NCBI RefSeq assembly: GCF_021290985.1
Contig: NZ_JAJOYU010000001.1
Location: 124,001-188,000 of the forward strand
Length of the DNA stretch: 64,000 bases
Source: Rheinheimera soli
GTDB lineage: Bacteria > Pseudomonadota > Gammaproteobacteria > Enterobacterales > Alteromonadaceae
Reading direction: 5' to 3'
This document shows positions 9,071-18,876 of this stretch, in pieces. The notes under the pieces are model-generated. The model ran no database searches, was not told where the DNA came from, and saw only the letters and a list, made by a program, of their open reading frames with translations. The translations under genes were made by a program, and so were the position numbers. The stretch's first letter is position 1. Each line of letters opens with the position of its first letter.

Positions 9071-10280
9071 ACTCAATTTAAACCCCTATTTTGGCGATTT
9101 TGGTGGCATGTTTGTACCTGAATTGCTGGTACCTGCTTTAGTGCAATTAGAGCAGGCTTTTGTTGATGCACAACAGGATCCAGCTTTTATTGCAGAGTTT
9201 CAGGCCTTGTTAAAAGACTATGCAGGTCGCCCTACCCCTTTGACTTTATGCCGCAACGTGTCGCCTAATCCACTGGCAAAAATTTACTTAAAACGTGAAG
9301 ACTTATTGCACGGTGGCGCACATAAAACTAATCAGGTGTTGGGTCAGGCATTACTGGCAAAACGTATGGGCAAAAAAGATATTATTGCTGAAACCGGTGC
9401 AGGTCAGCATGGTGTGGCCACAGCACTCGCCTGCGCTTTATTGGGCCTGAACTGCAAAATTTATATGGGCGCTAAAGATATTGACCGTCAGCAACCGAAC
9501 GTGTTTCGTATGAAGCTGATGGGCGCTACTGTTATTCCGGTCACAGCAGGTTCAGGCACCTTAAAAGATGCAGTCAATGAAGCCATGCGCGACTGGTCAG
9601 GTAGTTATGCCACCAGCCATTATTTATTAGGTACTGCGGCTGGCCCTCACCCATTCCCAACCATAGTGCGCGAATTTCAGAAAATGATTGGTGAAGAAGC
9701 CAAACAACAAATCCTTGAAGCTGAAGGTAAATTACCGGACGCAGTGCTGGCTTGTGTCGGCGGTGGTTCCAACGCTATTGGGATGTTCGCCGATTTCATT
9801 AAAGAAGAAGGCGTACGTTTAATTGGTATTGAGCCTGGTGGTATGGGTATTGAAACCCATCAGCACGGCGCGGCCTTAAGCACAGGCAGCTTTGGTATTT
9901 TGCACGGCGCTTATACCGCCATTATGCAAACCAAAGATGGCCAGATTGAAGAGTCGTATTCTGTATCTGCAGGTTTAGATTACCCGGCCGTTGGACCACA
10001 ACATACTTATCTGCAAAGCATTGGCCGCGCTGAATATGTGGCTATTAACGACGACGAAGCCTTAGCCGCTTTCCAGCATCTGGCCAAATCTGAAGGTATT
10101 ATCCCGGCACTTGAAAGCTCACATGCCTTAGCTCACGCACTAAAAATGGCAGCTGCAGCCACTGAACCGCTGGTGCTTTTAGTCAACTTATCCGGTCGTG
10201 GTGACAAAGATTTAAACCACGTTTATTCCATTATTGGCGAAGCCCATATCAAACCAAACAACATGGCAGAGCGCAGCTAA
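9063..10280 (+). CDS. trpB: Tryptophan synthase beta chain
   Basis: PLP enzyme condensing indole and serine to Trp. The PLP lysine is K88 in GGAHKTNQ and the phosphate-binding loop GGGSNAIG is near residue 233. 405 aa, a TrpB1-type enzyme of normal length. The start codon overlaps the end of trpCF, and trpA follows after 10 bp. Confidence 0.98.
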   Translation: MTKLNLNPYFGDFGGMFVPELLVPALVQLEQAFVDAQQDPAFIAEFQALLKDYAGRPTPLTLCRNVSPNPLAKIYLKREDLLHGGAHKTNQVLGQALLAKRMGKKDIIAETGAGQHGVATALACALLGLNCKIYMGAKDIDRQQPNVFRMKLMGATVIPVTAGSGTLKDAVNEAMRDWSGSYATSHYLLGTAAGPHPFPTIVREFQKMIGEEAKQQILEAEGKLPDAVLACVGGGSNAIGMFADFIKEEGVRLIGIEPGGMGIETHQHGAALSTGSFGILHGAYTAIMQTKDGQIEESYSVSAGLDYPAVGPQHTYLQSIGRAEYVAINDDEALAAFQHLAKSEGIIPALESSHALAHALKMAAAATEPLVLLVNLSGRGDKDLNHVYSIIGEAHIKPNNMAERS

Positions 10281-10290
10281 GGAGATTTTT

Positions 10291-11091
10291 ATGCAACGTT
10301 ATCAGCAGTTATTCAGCCGCCTTGCCGCCAAAAACCAAGGCGCTTTTGTACCTTTCGTCACTATGGGCGATCCTGGTCTTGAGCTGTCTTTTGACATTAT
10401 CAAAACCTTGATAGATGCAGGCGCCGACGCTTTGGAGCTGGGTATTCCGTTCTCCGACCCCATAGCCGACGGCCCTGTGATCCAAAACGCCAATATCCGC
10501 GCTTTGGCCGCAGGTGTGACTCCAGCCCAGTGTTTTGAGCTGATTGGCCGTATTCGTCAGTACAACAAAGACATTCCTATTGGCTTGTTGCTGTATAGCA
10601 ATCTGGTGATGGCACGTGGTATCGATAATTTTTATCAACAAGCACAACAAGCGGGTGTCGATTCCATTCTGATTGCCGACGTGCCTTTGCATGAAAGCAA
10701 GTTATTCAGAAATGCGGCGATGAAACATGACATAGCGCCTATTTTTATTGCACCGCCGAATATCACAGACGAGAACTTACGTGAACTGGCCTCCTATGGC
10801 CGTGGTTATACCTACCTGTTGAGCCGAGCCGGTGTGACAGGCACAGAAACTCAGGCCACTATGCCCGCCAGCACCCTGATTAATCAGCTCAAAGAATACA
10901 ACGCAGCCCCTACGCTTTTGGGTTTTGGCATCTCCAAACCTGAACATGTGAAGGCTGCGATTGAAAGCGGTGCAGCAGGCGCTATTTCAGGGTCGGCTAT
11001 AGTGCAGATTATTGAAAAACATCAACATCAGCCTCAAACCTTGCTCAGCGAGCTGTCTGCTTTTGTCAGCGCGATGAAAGCTGCGACCTAA
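10291..11091 (+). CDS. trpA: Tryptophan synthase alpha chain
   Basis: Cleaves indole-3-glycerol phosphate to indole, which is channelled to TrpB. From the ATG at 10291 (ribosome site GGAG at 10281-10284) the protein has 266 aa. The catalytic residues fall at E49 ([11 protein letters not shown]) and D60 (IADGP), the same numbers as in E. coli TrpA, which supports this start; an earlier in-frame ATG lies inside trpB. Last gene of the operon. Confidence 0.98.
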   Translation: MQRYQQLFSRLAAKNQGAFVPFVTMGDPGLELSFDIIKTLIDAGADALELGIPFSDPIADGPVIQNANIRALAAGVTPAQCFELIGRIRQYNKDIPIGLLLYSNLVMARGIDNFYQQAQQAGVDSILIADVPLHESKLFRNAAMKHDIAPIFIAPPNITDENLRELASYGRGYTYLLSRAGVTGTETQATMPASTLINQLKEYNAAPTLLGFGISKPEHVKAAIESGAAGAISGSAIVQIIEKHQHQPQTLLSELSAFVSAMKAAT

Positions 11092-11129
11092 TCCACAACA
11101 CCGAGCAGGCCAGAATGAACTGAAAGTCG

Positions 11130-11149
11130 GGCGCTGGAATTCCAGCGCC
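11130..11149. terminator. Perfect 20-bp palindrome between convergent trpA and manC
   Basis: GGCGCTGGAATTCCAGCGCC is a perfect palindrome lying between two convergent genes, directly after the manC stop codon. Neither side has a good T run. It may act as a bidirectional transcription block, or it may be only a hairpin. Confidence 0.4.
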
Positions 11150-11150
11150 A

Positions 11151-12572
11151 TCAAACCCTGCCAAAACTGTCTTCGAAACGCACAATATCGTCCTCGCCTA
11201 AATAACTGCCAGACTGCACTTCGATCAATTCCAGTGACACTTTCCCCGGATTCTCCAGCGAATGCACAGCGGTCACTGGAATATAAACAGACTGATTTTC
11301 AGTCAGTAATTGCTCTTTCCCATCAATAGTGACTTTGGCAGTACCAGACACTATCACCCAATGTTCAGCCCTGTGGTGATGCATTTGAACCGACAGCTTG
11401 GCGCCGGGCTTTACACGAATACGCTTCACCTGAAAACGCGGCCCGCTGTCGATCAAATCATAGCTGCCCCAGGGCCGGTAGACTTCCCGGTGCAGATGCA
11501 GCTCAGAACGATTGGCCAGCGTCAGTTGGTTCAGCAACTCTTTCATATCCTGAGCATGATCTTTATGTGCTACCAAAACAGTATCTTTGGTATTGACAAT
11601 CACTAAGTCTTTAACTCCGAGAGTCGCCACCATTTTGTCATCAGAATACACATATAAATCATGAGAATGATGGGTAAAAACGTCGCCACGCAGCACATTG
11701 TTCTGCTCGTCTTTGTCAGCCACTTGCCATAAAGCAGCAAAACCACCCACATCATTCCAACCAGCGTCCAAAGGCACCACCACCGCATCTTTGGTTTTTT
11801 CCATCACGGCATAATCAATAGAGTCTGCCGGGCAGCGGTGAAATGCATCCTGATCAATGCGGATAAAATCCAGGTCTTCCCTAAGTTGTGAGACAGCCTC
11901 CTGACAAGCCTGATAAATATCCGGTCTGTACTGATGTAGCTGTGCCAAATAACGCGATGCTTTAAACAAAAAGATACCGCTGTTCCAATAAAAATCACCA
12001 CTGGCCAGATAACGTTCTGCGGTCTGAATATCAGGCTTTTCCACAAAAGCAGCGACCTGATAAGCAGGCGCAGCCTTTTCAGTTTCTGGCATCATATCGC
12101 CGCGGCGGATATAGCCATAAGCCGTTTCTGCATGCGTGGGCATCACACCAAAAGTGACTAATTGGTCATGATTGGCGAACGCTATGCCCTGCTCTACTGC
12201 GGCATGAAAAGCAGCAACATTGAGGATCAGATGATCAGCTGGCAACACCAACAACAGGGGGTCATCACCTTGTTGTTGGGCCATAAAAGCAGCCAGCGCA
12301 ACAGCTGGCGCAGTATTTCGTGCGACGGGTTCAAGCAAAATAGTGGCATTGTGCAGTGCTAACTGCTTTAACTGCTCCGCTGTAATAAACCTGTTATCTT
12401 CATTACAAATAATCAGCGGCGGCTGATGAGATAAACCATGTAATCTCAGCAAGGTTTGCTGCAACATGCTTTGTTCGCCACACAGCGGAATAAATTGTTT
12501 TGGGTAATGGCTGCGCGACAAAGGCCATAGCCTGGTGCCACTTCCACCTGCAATCACAATAGGATAAATCAT
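11151..12572 (-). CDS. manC: Mannose-1-phosphate guanylyltransferase / mannose-6-phosphate isomerase
   Basis: Makes GDP-mannose for polysaccharides. The N-terminal nucleotidyltransferase has the signature GGSGTRLWPLSR at residues 9-20 and FVEKP near 173. The C-terminal cupin (about 350-473) contains RPWGSYDLID, KPGAKLSVQMHHHRAEHWVIVSG and LIEVQSG, typical of type II PMI-GMP enzymes. 473 aa. No gmd or manB is nearby, so it is a solitary GDP-mannose gene between trp and a peptidase. Confidence 0.95.
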   Translation of the reverse strand: MIYPIVIAGGSGTRLWPLSRSHYPKQFIPLCGEQSMLQQTLLRLHGLSHQPPLIICNEDNRFITAEQLKQLALHNATILLEPVARNTAPAVALAAFMAQQQGDDPLLLVLPADHLILNVAAFHAAVEQGIAFANHDQLVTFGVMPTHAETAYGYIRRGDMMPETEKAAPAYQVAAFVEKPDIQTAERYLASGDFYWNSGIFLFKASRYLAQLHQYRPDIYQACQEAVSQLREDLDFIRIDQDAFHRCPADSIDYAVMEKTKDAVVVPLDAGWNDVGGFAALWQVADKDEQNNVLRGDVFTHHSHDLYVYSDDKMVATLGVKDLVIVNTKDTVLVAHKDHAQDMKELLNQLTLANRSELHLHREVYRPWGSYDLIDSGPRFQVKRIRVKPGAKLSVQMHHHRAEHWVIVSGTAKVTIDGKEQLLTENQSVYIPVTAVHSLENPGKVSLELIEVQSGSYLGEDDIVRFEDSFGRV

Positions 12573-12627
12573 AAGAGCCTTTTCAGGGTTGTCGTCGACT
12601 GATGTCTCTGCGTTTTGTCTGGCAATT

Positions 12628-12666
12628 AAAAACGCGACTGTTGTTTGCCTTGCTCAATCAGTCGCG
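12628..12666 (-). terminator. Intrinsic terminator downstream of the M14 peptidase gene
   Basis: On the minus strand an 8-bp stem CGCGACTG/CAGTCGCG (12659-12666 with 12633-12640) and an 18-nt loop are followed by TTTTTAATT. The long loop lowers confidence. Confidence 0.55.
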
Positions 12667-12696
12667 ACTATATACGCAGCTTACAGGGTCATAGCC

Positions 12697-14469
12697 TTAC
12701 TCAATCAACACTGGGTATTTCAGATAGTGTTGATCGTAGTATGGTAAGCGTTGATACAGCCATTGCAGTTTGGCTTGTGGATCAGCAGCCAACTTTTTAT
12801 CCTGCTTCAGGGCTTCGTCAAATTCAGCTTTGAGTTTTTTATCCTGCTTCAGCGCAGTTTCAATCAACGGCACTATGGCGTAAGTTTCAAAATACTCTAC
12901 CCGCTCAAACATACCCGGCATATAGCCCCAGCTGAATAACGAGTCTGGCGCCGTTGGCTCGAGCAAAGCGACAGCTAAAGCGCCCAGCGGTTGATCCGTA
13001 CTGACCCGGACTGAACCCGCAGGTAAACGGATTTTTTGCCAGTTGCGGCTAAATTCCGCGGTTACGCCAAAACGACCTTCAAAAGGTTTGGTGGCAAATT
13101 GGTGTGAGGTTGCAGTCAACTGCTGTAACTGTAGGGTTTTAGCCGATTTTAAACTGGTAAATTGCACGCCATGCAAAGCCAGTTTGGCAATTACCTCCTG
13201 TTGCTCTGGTGGGATCCAGTAGGCTTTAGGCACATCAATTTCAGCGGCTGGCTCTTTTTCCCAGTACACAGGCAATTGTTCAAATATGACAGGCTTACCG
13301 GTCCAGGTTTGATAGCTAACCCCGGTGATTGGATCTTGTTTCTGTACAGCCTCAACGCCTTTAAAACGAATAAAGTCTGGTGTTTCACTGGCTTTCCAGC
13401 CTAAAACCTGGCGTTCTGTCCGTGCATTTTCATCGGCCTTTTTCGCCAGTTTCAGCACAGCACCTTGTTGTTGTAACAGTTTTAAACTCTGCTCCAATAA
13501 CACATAAGTACCTAAAACCCGTTGCTTATAGGGTTTTAAACTGTGGTTTTCCACCAATACAGTGGGGATATGCCGGACATCACCGTACCCATTAGAAAAA
13601 CGTGGACTAGAGGTAGAACCAGCCAAGCCTTTACTGAAATCTTTACTGTCATACGCAAACACCAAAGGGCCTGGAATATGACCGGCTTCATTTAACGCCT
13701 GATCCATAGCAGGGCGGAATGTACTGGCCAGCCAACTGGCACTATTAGGGCTTAAAGCCGCAAAAGGCTCATTAAAACCAAAAGTAATATCGTACTGATA
13801 GTCCTCACCATCAGTCACATGCAGGTCCAGATATAAATCAGGTTGGTAACGGTTCAGCAATTTCAGTAATGCCTGCATCTCAGGCGCTTCCGCTTTCATG
13901 TAGTCGCGGTTTAAATTTAAGTTCTGCGCTGTAGCACGCCAACCCTGTAGTTCAGGGCCACGTTGATTCATTCGGTTGTGTTTGCCGCTGCGCTCATGAC
14001 CATCGACCGAAAAAATAGGGATAAATAACAAATTTACTTCTTTTAATAAATCCGCCTTGTCGCCCTGAACTATGTCACGTAATAGCATCAGTCCAGCGTC
14101 TTTACCGTCAATTTCGCCACTATGAATACCAGCCTGAGCCAGTAGGACCGGCTTTTTATCCCGCCCTATCATGTCGGGATCTGTACCAGCTTTTACCAGA
14201 TAAATCGCCCGGCCCTGTGGGCTTTGGCCTATCACTTCCAGCTTGACTGATGAGGTGCTTGCGGCCAGGCGTTCCAGATATTTGATGGTCGTTTCGTAGT
14301 CAGGTGTTTCCGACAGATCAGACACTTCTGCCGGAGTCACCCAGGGGTGCTGGGCTGGTTTAATCAAACTTAAACTGGCGCCTTGCCAGTCAGGCAAAGG
14401 CGGCAAATGGTCGGCAGCAGTAACAGAGAAGACAAAGCTGCACGCCAGAACAAGGGCGAGTTTTTTCAT
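12697..14469 (-). CDS. Secreted M14-family zinc carboxypeptidase
   Basis: Exported metallopeptidase of family M14. A signal peptide covers about residues 1-18 (MKKLALVLACSFVFSVTAA). Zinc ligands are H116 and E119 in GIHSGE and H217 in LDLHVTDG; NRDY at 187-190 resembles the substrate-carboxylate binding site. TVLVENHSLKPY near residue 305 probably supplies the catalytic Glu. The remaining C-terminal part, up to residue 590, has no motif I recognise. Likely periplasmic or secreted peptide scavenging; the specificity cannot be read from the sequence. It is a single gene with its own terminator. Confidence 0.88.
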   Translation of the reverse strand: MKKLALVLACSFVFSVTAADHLPPLPDWQGASLSLIKPAQHPWVTPAEVSDLSETPDYETTIKYLERLAASTSSVKLEVIGQSPQGRAIYLVKAGTDPDMIGRDKKPVLLAQAGIHSGEIDGKDAGLMLLRDIVQGDKADLLKEVNLLFIPIFSVDGHERSGKHNRMNQRGPELQGWRATAQNLNLNRDYMKAEAPEMQALLKLLNRYQPDLYLDLHVTDGEDYQYDITFGFNEPFAALSPNSASWLASTFRPAMDQALNEAGHIPGPLVFAYDSKDFSKGLAGSTSSPRFSNGYGDVRHIPTVLVENHSLKPYKQRVLGTYVLLEQSLKLLQQQGAVLKLAKKADENARTERQVLGWKASETPDFIRFKGVEAVQKQDPITGVSYQTWTGKPVIFEQLPVYWEKEPAAEIDVPKAYWIPPEQQEVIAKLALHGVQFTSLKSAKTLQLQQLTATSHQFATKPFEGRFGVTAEFSRNWQKIRLPAGSVRVSTDQPLGALAVALLEPTAPDSLFSWGYMPGMFERVEYFETYAIVPLIETALKQDKKLKAEFDEALKQDKKLAADPQAKLQWLYQRLPYYDQHYLKYPVLIE

Positions 14470-14554
14470 GCTAAACAGATCCGTTTCGGGGCTTTAATTC
14501 ATATCGAACCAGTTTTTACCACTAACAGCCAACACAAGCCATAGCTAAGAACAG

Positions 14555-14603
14555 AAAAAAGGGGGCAGACAGATTGTTTGTGGTAAACAATCTGTCTGCC
14601 CCC
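14555..14603 (-). terminator. Strong intrinsic terminator of the RND efflux operon
   Basis: A 19-bp perfect inverted repeat (14561-14579 with 14585-14603) with a 5-nt loop. Read on the minus strand it is followed by TTTTTT (14560-14555). It lies 21 bp after the RND permease stop codon. Confidence 0.93.
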
Positions 14604-14623
14604 ATATTCATACCGCAAAACTA

Positions 14624-17600
14624 TCAGTGTTCTGAAGGGATCCGATAAACAGAACAATACATCAAAGGTAAAAACAGTAAGGTCAGGATAGTACCAAAAC
14701 CTAAACCAAACATAATCACCACCGCCATGCTGGCAAAGAAGTCATCAGTGACCAAAGGTAACATACCAAGGATAGTGGTAATGGCTCCCATGGACACAGG
14801 ACGAACCCGGCTGACGGCGCTGTTAAATACGGCCTGATAAGGTGCTAAACCCTGAGTTAATTCCAGTTTGATCTGATCCAACAGCACTATGCCGTTTTTA
14901 ACTAACATGCCCGATAAACTTAAAAAACCCAGCAGGGCTAAAAAGCCAAAAGGCACATTCACCACCAACAGGCCTAGCGTGACGCCAATCAATGCCATAG
15001 GTACACAAGCCCAAATTACCAGTGCATCCCGCATTGAACTGAACAGCAGCACAGTGATCACAAACATCACCAGATAACCCATAGGTAAGGAACTGAACAA
15101 GGCTTTTTGTGCTTTGTTTTGGGCTTCCAGCTCCCCTCCCCAGCTCAGGGTATAACCCGGAGGTAAAGGAATAGCTTCGATCTGAGGCTGTATTCTATGC
15201 AATAAAGCTGCGGCCGTATCATCACTTAAAATATTATGATCGGCCATCACAGTCAGGGTTCGTTTGCGATCGCGGCGCATAATTTGTGGATCTTCCCACT
15301 CCAGAGCAAAACTGCTGACTACCTGGCTGATCGGAATATAGCGGTTTAGCTTAGGACTGTAGACCTGCAGATCGGCCAACGCATCGACACTTTGCCGTTC
15401 TGAATCTGGCGCTCTGGTGATAATGGGCAATAAGTGAGTGCCATCACGGTAAATCCCCACAGTACGGCCATTGACATGAGTTAGTAGTACATCGTCAATA
15501 TCCTGCTTGCTGATACCAACCCTGCGCGCCAAAGCTTCGTTAAACTGTGGCCGGATCACTTTGACTCTGTTACTCCAGTCATCACGTAAATTCCTGGTGC
15601 CTGCATCTTGCGCCAGAATAGCTTTGGCCTGCTCAGCCAATTGCCGCAGTACGTCAGGATCAGCGCCACTAAAACGAGCTTCCAATTTAGCCGCAGTTGA
15701 TGGCCCTACATCTAAACGTTTTAATTTATGTTGTAAGCCAGGATGTTGCTCAGCAATATACTGGCTGAGATCGGCCATACGACCTGCCAGCAAGGATTTA
15801 TCCTCTACCCTTACTATTAACTGGCTATAAGCGGCATAAAAACGTTCTGGCTGATAGGTCAGCATAAAACGGTCAGCACCACGGCCTGAAGTTAAAGTCA
15901 CAGCTTCCACACCATCCAGACTTTTTAAATGCTGCACAACCTCTAGAGCTTCCAGGTCAGATTGGCGTACATCAGTACCAGCAGGTTGCCATAGATCAAC
16001 CAGAAAAATCGGCGTGTTAGATGGAGGAAAGAATACCTGTTTTATTTTGGCAAAGCCCAAAACAGACAGGATCAACAGCAGGATCATCAAAGCATAACTT
16101 AAAAACCTGTACCGAAGTACGGCAGTTAAAGCCGCCTTGTAGCCGTCGAAAATAAAACCACGGTACAACTCTGGTTCCCCCTGCGCCTCGTCCGCATCAG
16201 CTTTCAGTTCTTCTTTAAAAAATAAGCTGGCGAAAAATGGGGTCAGGGTAATAGCGGTAATCCAGCTCAGCAGCAAACTAACTAATAACACCCAAAACAA
16301 ACTACCAGCAAATTCCCCTGTGGCGTCACTGGATAAACCAATAGGCGCAAAAGCAGTAATAGCAATAATAGTTGCACCCAACAAAGGCCATTTGGTTTGT
16401 TTGACTATGGCGGAAGCCGACTGGCTGATGGTTAAGCGCCTTTGCATCCCAATCAAAATCCCTTCGGTAATGACAATGGCGTTATCCACCAGCATACCCA
16501 AAGCAATAATTAAGGCGCCAAGCGAGACGCGTTGCAGCTCAATTTGCATCTGCTGCATAAAAATAAAAGTGCCAAGTACCGTCAGCAGTAAAATAAGCCC
16601 TATCAGCAAACCACTGCGAAGTCCCATAAAAATCAACAGCACCACGATAACAATGACCACAGCTTCCAGCAGATTCAATACAAAACCACCGACTGAGGCT
16701 TCCACTTCAGCGGGCTGGTTATAAATGGTATTGATTTCCATGCCTACAGGCCGCGCATAGTCCAGTTCGGCCATACGTTGTGTCACTAAAGCGCCTATAT
16801 CGACAACATTTACGCCTTTACTAAAGGAGACCCCCAGGGTCAGGGTGTTTTTACCATCAAACTTTAAAATCTGGCTCGGCACTTCCTGCACATCTTTGTA
16901 AACTTTGGCTACGTCTCCTAAATAAATCAGCTCTTTAGCGGCTGGGTTGCTGATAATCAGCTGCTCCAGTTCCTGCACCGACTGAAATTCGCCTGTTGGA
17001 TGAATACGGATCCGATCTGGCCCTACCCGCAAAGCTCCAGCGTTGGATACGACATTCTGAGTTTGCAATAAACTGGCAATTTGTGTCGGCGGAATGCCTA
17101 AAGCAGTCAGACGAGAGCGGGAGATTTCGACCACAACTTGCTCTTGCTGGCGACCGCTGACAGAGACTTTGCCTACGCCCTCTACCAGCACCAGCTCACG
17201 GCGTAAAAAATCGACATAGTCGCGAATTTCTTCGTCTGAGTAACCATCACCGGTCACGGCATACAACATGCCATACACATCACCAAAATCGTCGTTTACC
17301 ACCGGGCTCTGCACGCCGGGCGGCAGCTGTGGTTTTAAATCATTCACCTTACGGCGCAGTTCATCCCAAATTTGCTTCAGCTCTTTGGCACGATAAATCC
17401 CTTTCATCTCCACCATGATTTGTGAGGTACCAGTGGTAGAAATAGAGGTCACATGGTCGACATAAGGCAGTTGCTGGATAGCATTTTCAATAGGGTAACT
17501 GACTTCCTCTTCCACCTGTAAAGGTGAAGCACCTGGATAGGATGTAATGATCAAGGCTTGTTTGAGGGTAAACTGCGGATCTTCCAACCGGCCGAGGCCA

Positions 17601-17689
17601 AAATAAGCTATAGTGCCGCCTATCAGTAAAATAGCGGTCACCAGCCAGGACGAGGTTTTGTTTTTAATAAAATACTGAGCCACATCCAT
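14624..17689 (-). CDS. RND-type efflux transporter permease
   Basis: Inner-membrane proton-driven pump of the AcrB/MexB superfamily, 1021 aa, with the internal duplication of the family. TM1 is near residues 17-33. Large periplasmic domains follow TM1 and TM7. The TM4 region carries GALIIALGMLVDNAIVITEGI, whose paired Asp/Asn site belongs to proton relay, and the second half has LLGFLSLSGMLVKNGIVLLDQI. It lies 3 bp downstream of its adaptor gene, in the same operon. No outer-membrane factor gene is present, so a TolC encoded elsewhere is probably used. Substrates unknown. Confidence 0.93.
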   Translation of the reverse strand: MDVAQYFIKNKTSSWLVTAILLIGGTIAYFGLGRLEDPQFTLKQALIITSYPGASPLQVEEEVSYPIENAIQQLPYVDHVTSISTTGTSQIMVEMKGIYRAKELKQIWDELRRKVNDLKPQLPPGVQSPVVNDDFGDVYGMLYAVTGDGYSDEEIRDYVDFLRRELVLVEGVGKVSVSGRQQEQVVVEISRSRLTALGIPPTQIASLLQTQNVVSNAGALRVGPDRIRIHPTGEFQSVQELEQLIISNPAAKELIYLGDVAKVYKDVQEVPSQILKFDGKNTLTLGVSFSKGVNVVDIGALVTQRMAELDYARPVGMEINTIYNQPAEVEASVGGFVLNLLEAVVIVIVVLLIFMGLRSGLLIGLILLLTVLGTFIFMQQMQIELQRVSLGALIIALGMLVDNAIVITEGILIGMQRRLTISQSASAIVKQTKWPLLGATIIAITAFAPIGLSSDATGEFAGSLFWVLLVSLLLSWITAITLTPFFASLFFKEELKADADEAQGEPELYRGFIFDGYKAALTAVLRYRFLSYALMILLLILSVLGFAKIKQVFFPPSNTPIFLVDLWQPAGTDVRQSDLEALEVVQHLKSLDGVEAVTLTSGRGADRFMLTYQPERFYAAYSQLIVRVEDKSLLAGRMADLSQYIAEQHPGLQHKLKRLDVGPSTAAKLEARFSGADPDVLRQLAEQAKAILAQDAGTRNLRDDWSNRVKVIRPQFNEALARRVGISKQDIDDVLLTHVNGRTVGIYRDGTHLLPIITRAPDSERQSVDALADLQVYSPKLNRYIPISQVVSSFALEWEDPQIMRRDRKRTLTVMADHNILSDDTAAALLHRIQPQIEAIPLPPGYTLSWGGELEAQNKAQKALFSSLPMGYLVMFVITVLLFSSMRDALVIWACVPMALIGVTLGLLVVNVPFGFLALLGFLSLSGMLVKNGIVLLDQIKLELTQGLAPYQAVFNSAVSRVRPVSMGAITTILGMLPLVTDDFFASMAVVIMFGLGFGTILTLLFLPLMYCSVYRIPSEH

Positions 17690-17692
17690 GAT

Positions 17693-18772
17693 TTACAGCC
17701 CCCGCTCACGTTGCCATGGACGCACCTGCTGGTTTTCAGTCAGTTGCTGTACACCTGCTGTCACCACCTGATCACCGGCGACTAAACCAGACAGCACTTC
17801 AATACCCTGCTCTGTTAAGCGCCCAACTGTAACGGCACGACGATTCACTTTGCCTTCACTAAACACCCAGACAAAACGCTCTGTAGCGTCCACTGGCTGA
17901 TCATTGGCAGCAAATACAGCTGTGGCAGGCACTACAACAGCTGAGGCCTGAGCCCGCATCAGTTGGCTCATATCAGCCACTACATTAGCAGTCATACCGG
18001 AGAGCACATTAAACTCTTCAGGCGCAGCCATACTGAACACTACTTTAAAACTGTTGGTGGCACTGTCTGCTCTGGTGTCCCACTCTTTAATGCTGGCTTT
18101 GTAACTTAAACTTGGGTAGGAATCAAAAATCACTTCTGGCTGATAACTGATGTCTTTTTTCACCAGCGCTATCACATCTTCAGGAACCTGGATCACCACA
18201 TCCACCATACCTTTAAGCTGCAATTCCAGAATAGCTTGCTGAGCGGCGACGTTTTCATGATTTTCAACTAAAGAGCGCGACACTATGCCGCTAAAAGGCG
18301 CCACTAATTCGGTGTAACTTAAATTCGCTTGCGCTGTTTTTAAATCTGCATCCGCCACCTGCAACTGAGCCTTAGCTTCATCGTACATGGCTTGTGACAC
18401 CAGATTCTGGCCAATCAGGCTGGCAGCACGATCAAACTGAGCCTTGGACAACTGATATTTTGCCTGAGCTTGTTCGACCCTGAGTTTAAAATCAGTCGGG
18501 TCCAAACGCGCCAGCACATCACCTTTTTGTACTTCCTGGCCGGGACGAATAGAAAATTGAGTCAGTTTACCGCTGACTCGAAAAGTTAAACGGGCATTTT
18601 CAGTGGGTTCGACCAGAGCAGGAAACTGCCGGATCAATTTTTGCTGACCGTCCTGCACCAGATGCAGTTTTACCGGCCTATTCAGGCTTTGCTCAGCGGT
18701 TGCAACCGGTTTGGAACAACCCGCAACCAGCCCCATAACTAAGACTGCATAGATCATTTTTTGTCTGGACAT
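17693..18772 (-). CDS. RND efflux periplasmic adaptor (membrane fusion) lipoprotein
   Basis: Links the RND permease to an outer-membrane channel. The lipobox LVAGC near residues 15-19 predicts a lipoprotein signal. The HlyD/AcrA architecture follows: lipoyl/barrel-sandwich halves around VSGKLTQFSIRPGQEVQKGDVLARLD and LVAPFSGIVSRSLVENHENV, with an alpha-hairpin between them (FKLRVEQAQAKYQLSKAQFDRA) and a beta-barrel after them. 359 aa. First gene of the pump operon, divergent from a LysR regulator 104 bp away. Confidence 0.93.
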   Translation of the reverse strand: MSRQKMIYAVLVMGLVAGCSKPVATAEQSLNRPVKLHLVQDGQQKLIRQFPALVEPTENARLTFRVSGKLTQFSIRPGQEVQKGDVLARLDPTDFKLRVEQAQAKYQLSKAQFDRAASLIGQNLVSQAMYDEAKAQLQVADADLKTAQANLSYTELVAPFSGIVSRSLVENHENVAAQQAILELQLKGMVDVVIQVPEDVIALVKKDISYQPEVIFDSYPSLSYKASIKEWDTRADSATNSFKVVFSMAAPEEFNVLSGMTANVVADMSQLMRAQASAVVVPATAVFAANDQPVDATERFVWVFSEGKVNRRAVTVGRLTEQGIEVLSGLVAGDQVVTAGVQQLTENQQVRPWQRERGL

Positions 18773-18828
18773 TTAAAGCTCTCCCTTGTCACACCACTTA
18801 ATTTGCGCTGGCACTATACAAAAGCCAC

Positions 18829-18847
18829 TATAAGATTAAAATTTATA
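18829..18847. promoter_or_regulatory. Candidate LysR-type operator in the divergent pump/regulator intergenic region
   Basis: TATAA-N9-TTATA is an inverted repeat in the 104-bp gap between the adaptor gene and the LysR gene, 30 bp before the regulator start. LysR regulators usually bind dyads between divergent genes. The repeat is AT-rich and could occur by chance. Confidence 0.3.
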
Positions 18848-18876
18848 TTTACTTCAGTTCTATATAAGAAAAATTG

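Noticed and set aside
18829-18847. Treating TATAA-N9-TTATA as a confirmed regulator site
   Set aside because: AT-rich dyads are frequent in such gaps; kept only as a low-confidence feature.
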